From: Methylophilus sp. 14
GTDB taxonomy: Bacteria > Pseudomonadota > Gammaproteobacteria > Burkholderiales > Methylophilaceae
Direction of reading: 5' to 3'
Assembly: GCF_015354345.1 (NCBI RefSeq)
Contig: NZ_JADKYS010000008.1
Coordinates: forward strand, 1 to 64,000
DNA length: 64,000 nt
Of this stretch, positions 60,329 to 64,000 are shown one piece after another. Below the pieces are notes generated by a model. It made no database searches. It worked only from the letters and a program-made list of their open reading frames with translations, and was not told the origin of the DNA. Within the stretch, counting starts at the first letter, position 1. Every line of letters begins with the position of its first letter. A program made the translations under genes and the position numbers.

Positions 60329-62458
60329 ATGCGTAATTCTATCTTATTTGTGTTGGCTGTCGCATCACTGGAGAGTGGGTGCGGTGCCAAACTTCCTTCA
60401 CTTAAGCCGTTCAAGATGGAAGTTCAGCAAGGCAACGTCGTGACCTCCAAAATGCTGTTGCAGTTGCGCCCGGGCATGACGCGATCACAAGTGCGCTACA
60501 TTATGGGGACCCCGCTCATTGTAGATAGTTTCCGTGATAATCGCTGGGATTATTTTTACGAGTTGCGCAAACAGGGTGCTATTGTTGAAAAGCGTCGCGT
60601 GATTCTTGACTTCGATAAGGACAGCCTGGTTTCCGTGCGTGGGGATGTTGTTCCGTCAGCAGAAAATCCTGATGTGAAAACCATTGCAGAGCTGCCACAG
60701 AAAAAAGTGGAAGCAGAAAAAGAGCAGGCTTGGACCGATAAGCTGAAGTTCTGGAAAGCCGAAGAAGGTGCTCCGGCTGAAAAAGCAACAGAAGCGACCG
60801 CGACCGAGGCGGCCAAAGTGCAAGCAGCTGCCAGCAGTGCGCCTGCGGTTCAAGCGACGGCAGAAAAAACTGTCACAGAAGAAGAAGTTGTACCGCATAT
60901 TCCTGAAGGGGAGTATCAAGCCAAGGCTGCTGCTGCAAATGATCAAGAAATGGCGGCGAAAATTGCGGATACTGTAGAGCCTCCACCCGTGTTTAAAGAG
61001 GCCCCTGTTGCCGCGCCAACGGCAGCTGCGGCGCCCGAACCTGTGTTGCCGCCGCCAGTGAAGGCAGGCGCTGTGGCCGCTAAGAGTGTGGTGGCGCCCG
61101 TGGCTGCCGCCGCTACCGTAGCCGCTGCTGCTGCTGTGAAACCTGCTGAGTCCAAACAAGCCCCGGTTGCCAAGTCGACTGCAGTGGCAGCCGTTGAAGA
61201 TGATGAAGTGATTCCGTATATTCCTGAAGGGGAGTATGTTGCGCCAGTCGTGCCGACCGAGCAGGAAATGGTCAAAGGCAATATGGCTGAAGCCAATGCG
61301 CCAGCGACAGACGCCGAAGCGCATCAAGTGACTGAGAAAGGCGTTGCGCCCAAGGCTGATCATGCGGCTGAACCAGCACCGACATTTGTCGCTGAGCAAT
61401 TGCCAGAGCCTGAACCTGAGCCGGAACTGCCACCACCGCCTCCAGCGAAATCTATCGTGAAGGAAGTGGCGCCTATTGTTCCGCCTGCAGCGACTCTGGC
61501 GGCTAAAGCACCGCAAGCAGCGGCCAAAGTTGTTGAGTCTGCACCCGTGGTTGCGCAGGAAGTGCCTGCTGGTGATGGCGAAATCAATCAGGCAGTAGCT
61601 GCGTGGGCGCAAGCCTGGCGTAGCAAGGATATTAAAAACTATCTGGCCGCCTACGCGCCTGACTTTGTGCCAGAAGGCTTACCATCCAAAAAAGCCTGGG
61701 AAGCGCAACGTAAGCAGCGTTTGTCGGCTGGTCAGGGGACGATCGCGCTGGTATTGAATAATATTCAAGTACAGCGTGAAGGCACGGCTGCGATTGCTAC
61801 TGTGCATTTTGAGCAGAAGTACGCGGCTAAATCTTACAAGGATGAGCTGACGAAAACCTTGGAAATGCGTTATGACTCCTCACTCAAGCGCTGGTTGATT
61901 ACGCGTGAGCGTGTCACGCCTTTGGTTGGTGCAGCCGCCGTGTCTGTGGCGGATCTGCCGAAAGTGAGCACCTCTGAGCCAGTGGTCGCAGCGGAAGCAT
62001 CCGTGGCGCCGACTGCGACAGTAGATAGCGGCATTGAATCAGCGGTGCAGGCATGGGCGCAAGCTTGGCGTAGCAAGAATACCAATGCTTATTTTGCAGC
62101 CTATTCTCCTGCTTTTGTGCCAGAGGGTTTGCCTAACCGTGCCGCTTGGGAAGCACAGCGTAAAAAACGCCTGTCCCCGCAGCAGGGTAAAATCAGCCTG
62201 GATATCAGCAACCTCAATGTTTCCCGTACAGGAGACGCGGCGGTGGTGACATTCACGCAAAAATACGCCGCAAAATCCTACCGTGACGAGATGTCTAAAC
62301 GATTGGAGTTGCAATTGGATGCGGCTACCCAGCGTTGGTTGATTGTGCGTGAAACGGCTGCTTCTGGTGCTGAAGCGGCCTCTGGCAGCCAGCAAGTGAC
62401 TGCACCTGAAGGTAGCGCTGAGCATCTGGACGGTGTATTGGAACAAATCGGGTTTTAA
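60329..62458 (+). CDS. bamE: Enlarged BamE lipoprotein with Ala/Pro linker and two NTF2-like domains
   Basis: BamE is a lipoprotein of the BAM complex that folds outer-membrane proteins. Residues about 1-110 are a normal BamE (SmpA/OmlA) domain: signal peptide with a Cys at LESGC, then GNVVTSKMLLQLRPGMTRSQ and YIMGTPLIVDSFRDNRWDYF. Unlike usual BamE (110-180 residues) this one has about 709. A 300-residue Ala/Pro/Glu-rich linker follows, with two VxPxIPEGEY motifs, then two similar domains (about 416-529 and 566-678) sharing AWAQAWRSK, FVPEGLP, WEAQRK and QKYAAKSY, which look like SnoaL/NTF2-type folds seen in cell-wall proteins. The lipobox has Glu at -3, which is unusual. It starts at ATG 60329, next to fur. 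Confidence 0.85.
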   Translation: MRNSILFVLAVASLESGCGAKLPSLKPFKMEVQQGNVVTSKMLLQLRPGMTRSQVRYIMGTPLIVDSFRDNRWDYFYELRKQGAIVEKRRVILDFDKDSLVSVRGDVVPSAENPDVKTIAELPQKKVEAEKEQAWTDKLKFWKAEEGAPAEKATEATATEAAKVQAAASSAPAVQATAEKTVTEEEVVPHIPEGEYQAKAAAANDQEMAAKIADTVEPPPVFKEAPVAAPTAAAAPEPVLPPPVKAGAVAAKSVVAPVAAAATVAAAAAVKPAESKQAPVAKSTAVAAVEDDEVIPYIPEGEYVAPVVPTEQEMVKGNMAEANAPATDAEAHQVTEKGVAPKADHAAEPAPTFVAEQLPEPEPEPELPPPPPAKSIVKEVAPIVPPAATLAAKAPQAAAKVVESAPVVAQEVPAGDGEINQAVAAWAQAWRSKDIKNYLAAYAPDFVPEGLPSKKAWEAQRKQRLSAGQGTIALVLNNIQVQREGTAAIATVHFEQKYAAKSYKDELTKTLEMRYDSSLKRWLITRERVTPLVGAAAVSVADLPKVSTSEPVVAAEASVAPTATVDSGIESAVQAWAQAWRSKNTNAYFAAYSPAFVPEGLPNRAAWEAQRKKRLSPQQGKISLDISNLNVSRTGDAAVVTFTQKYAAKSYRDEMSKRLELQLDAATQRWLIVRETAASGAEAASGSQQVTAPEGSAEHLDGVLEQIGF

Positions 62459-62490
62459 CCCATATTAAATAAAGAATGATTGAGCGAGTG

Positions 62491-63297
62491 ATGTTGAAAG
62501 TTGTGATTGCAGGTGTGTCTGGCCGGATGGGGCATGCTTTATTAGAGGGTGTTTTTTCTGACAGTGGTTTGCAACTGCATGCTGCATTGGATCGTGCTGA
62601 GAGCGCGATGATAGGGCGCGATGCGGGCGAGCAGTTTGGCAAGCAGACCGGTGTCAAAATTACCTCGGATATTGCTGCGGCCTTGCAGGGCGCAGATGTG
62701 CTGGTGGATTTCACCCGCCCGGAAGCTAGCATGCAATATTTGCAGGCCTGCCAGCAGGCCAATGTGAAGTTGGTGATTGGCACCACTGGGTTTAGTGAGG
62801 CAGAAAAAGCCAGTATTGAAGCAGCCGCCAACAAAGTGGGCGTGGTGTTCGCGCCGAATATGAGTGTGGGTGTGACCTTGTTAATCAACCTGGTTGAACA
62901 AGCGGCGCGCGTGCTCAATGAAGGTTACGATATTGAAGTGGTCGAGATGCACCATCGCCACAAAGTAGATGCGCCTTCTGGCACTGCGCTGCGTTTGGGC
63001 GAGGCCGCTGCCAAAGGTATTGATAAAGCATTAAAGGATTGCGCGGTGTATGCGCGTGAAGGCGTGACTGGCGAGCGCGAAGCAGGCACGATTGGTTTTG
63101 CGACCTTGCGCGGTGGCGATGTAGTTGGCGACCACACTGTGGTGCTGGCGGGAGTGGGTGAGCGCGTAGAGCTGACGCACAAGGCTTCGAGTCGTGCCAC
63201 GTTTGCCCAGGGTGCATTGCGTGCAGCCAAATTTTTGGCGGATAAGCCACAAGGTTTGTTTGATATGCGTGATGTGCTGGGGTTTGATAAAAGCTGA
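62491..63297 (+). CDS. dapB: 4-hydroxy-tetrahydrodipicolinate reductase DapB
   Basis: DapB reduces the dihydrodipicolinate precursor in lysine and diaminopimelate synthesis. From ATG 62491 the 268-residue protein has the nucleotide-binding VIAGVSGRMGHALLE at the N-terminus, VDFTRPEA, GTTGFSEAE, APNMSVGVTLL, the catalytic EMHHRHKVDAPSGTALRLGE and GERVELTHKASSRATFAQGA. An ATG at 62476 would add five residues. It follows bamE by about 30 bases and precedes carA; dapB-carA-carB is a common proteobacterial order. Confidence 0.95.
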   Translation: MLKVVIAGVSGRMGHALLEGVFSDSGLQLHAALDRAESAMIGRDAGEQFGKQTGVKITSDIAAALQGADVLVDFTRPEASMQYLQACQQANVKLVIGTTGFSEAEKASIEAAANKVGVVFAPNMSVGVTLLINLVEQAARVLNEGYDIEVVEMHHRHKVDAPSGTALRLGEAAAKGIDKALKDCAVYAREGVTGEREAGTIGFATLRGGDVVGDHTVVLAGVGERVELTHKASSRATFAQGALRAAKFLADKPQGLFDMRDVLGFDKS

Positions 63298-63364
63298 TTT
63301 TAAAGGGTTGCCCAGCAACTGCCTGGCTTGAGTCACAAAAGCAAGATTTGCCTGTGACTTGCCC

Positions 63365-63393
63365 TTGAGCGAGCAGTCGATTTGCGCTATAAT
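63365..63393 (+). promoter_or_regulatory. Sigma-70 promoter of carA
   Basis: TTGAGC (63365-63370) and a consensus TATAAT (63388-63393) are 17 bases apart. Transcription should begin near 63400, immediately before a leader hairpin, leaving about 130 bases before the carA start. Confidence 0.72.
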
Positions 63394-63405
63394 GCTTTAA
63401 TTCTG

Positions 63406-63438
63406 AACGGGAAGAGTCCAACAAGCTTTTCCCGTTTT
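63406..63438 (+). promoter_or_regulatory. Leader hairpin of carA, possible attenuator
   Basis: AACGGGAA (63406-63413) and TTCCCGTT (63429-63436) form a perfect 8-bp stem with a 15-base loop, and the second arm runs into TTTT. Placed within the first 40 bases of the predicted carA transcript, it could act as an attenuator or 5' stabiliser. The short T tract makes termination uncertain. Confidence 0.45.
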
Positions 63439-63530
63439 GCACATCTATTCACCGCAGCTTGAAACCTCTTTTTGGCGATGCGATGAACCCTCTAAACGAT
63501 GTGTTTCGTATCAAACTTAAGGAGCTAAAG

Positions 63531-64000
63531 GTGTCAAAAACAATTCCAGCGATTTTAGTGTTAGCAGATGGAACTGTTTTTAAGGGCATTAGCATTGGCG
63601 CTTCCGGTCATACGGTCGGTGAAGTGGTGTTCAATACATCTATCACCGGATATCAGGAAATTCTGACTGATCCATCCTACACCGAACAAATTGTGACACT
63701 GACTTATCCGCACATTGGTAACTACGGTACCAACAGTGAAGATGTCGAGTCAGGCAAAGTCTATGCTGCGGGTCTGATTATTCGTGACTTGCCCTTATTG
63801 GAAAGCAATTTCCGCAGTGAACAAAATCTCTCCGATTATCTCAATGCCAACAATGTGGTGGCCATTGCCGATATCGATACCCGCAAACTGACCCGTATTC
63901 TGCGCGAAAAAGGCGCTCAGGCTGGCTGTATCATGGCTGGCGAGTCTGTCGATGAAGCGCAAGCCCTGGCTTTGGCCAATGGTTTCCCAGGCCTGGCAGG
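63531..64000 (+). CDS. carA: Carbamoyl-phosphate synthase small subunit CarA (5' part)
   Basis: CarA hydrolyses glutamine and passes ammonia to CarB for carbamoyl phosphate, the precursor of arginine and pyrimidines and also the donor for the carbamoyltransferase at 36661. The 156 residues before the window edge include [55 protein letters not shown] and [19 protein letters not shown], all typical of the CarA N-terminal domain. The GTG at 63531 has AGGAG six bases upstream; an in-frame ATG at 63483 would add 16 residues without a good ribosome binding site. The catalytic amidotransferase domain lies beyond the window. Confidence 0.96.
   Translation, partial: MSKTIPAILVLADGTVFKGISIGASGHTVGEVVFNTSITGYQEILTDPSYTEQIVTLTYPHIGNYGTNSEDVESGKVYAAGLIIRDLPLLESNFRSEQNLSDYLNANNVVAIADIDTRKLTRILREKGAQAGCIMAGESVDEAQALALANGFPGLA

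Noticed and set aside
60656-61612. 318-residue open frame antisense to bamE, very rich in Arg, His, Phe and Ser
   Set aside because: It mirrors the Ala/Pro/Glu-rich linker of bamE in another frame. Composition is unnatural and there is no ribosome binding site.

Overview
This window looks like a chromosomal segment of a methylotrophic betaproteobacterium, most likely family Methylophilaceae (Methylophilus/Methylotenera type). The basis is the moderate base composition, the beta/gammaproteobacterial operon layouts (leuS-lptE-holA-proA-nadD; lptD-surA-pdxA-rsmA; amgK-murU) and an isolated edd-eda pair, which in these organisms serves the KDPG branch of the ribulose monophosphate cycle. The family assignment is inference; no 16S rRNA or methanol oxidation gene is present.

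Layout. 1-301: right end of an IS3-type element abutting the 3' remnant of an ATPase-like gene. 401-1318: rlmF. 1326-7578 (minus): leuS, lptE, holA, proA, nadD, with a palindromic repeat between the last two. 7892-10093: a FecA-like TonB-dependent receptor behind a candidate operator. 10152-16399 (minus): adk, then the outer-membrane biogenesis operon lptD-surA-pdxA-rsmA. 16599-18716: amgK-murU cell-wall recycling genes and psiE. 18732-25504: diguanylate cyclase, DUF3820 and DUF2927 genes, pepP, two ubiquinone hydroxylases and dsbC. 25565-28550 (minus): pilC and a frame-disrupted pilB. 28899-31688: cold shock gene, icd, rluE and a glutamine amidotransferase.

From 31.7 to 52.1 kb the window is dominated by lipopolysaccharide (LPS) functions, interrupted by edd-eda. 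The LPS genes include an LpxL-type acyltransferase, an InaA-like kinase relative, a GT2 glycosyltransferase, a 2-oxoglutarate/Fe(II) oxygenase, a double-kinase protein, a carbamoyltransferase, a YejM/PbgA-like membrane hydrolase and WaaP. On the minus strand the heptose operon hldD-gmhA-hldE-waaF continues into a GT-C glycosyltransferase, a WaaZ-like Kdo transferase and a CMP-sugar synthetase-like protein. Together they suggest a heptose-containing inner core that is phosphorylated and carbamoylated and carries a further ulosonic acid.

52.1-53.8 kb is a small accessory island with a YefM/RelE-type toxin-antitoxin pair and an unrecognised glycine-zipper protein. 53.9-64 kb returns to housekeeping genes: hemH, an OsmB-like lipoprotein, hrcA, nadK, recN, a hypoxanthine-DNA glycosylase, fur, a greatly enlarged bamE, dapB and the start of carA.

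The observations most worth checking are the BamE protein fused to a long Ala/Pro linker and two NTF2-like domains, the LPS decoration cluster with its double kinase and oxygenase, the WaaZ-like/CMP-sugar pair, an LptD with only two cysteines, an isocitrate dehydrogenase with NAD-type coenzyme residues, the pilB frameshift at an A7 run, and a two-copy palindromic intergenic repeat.
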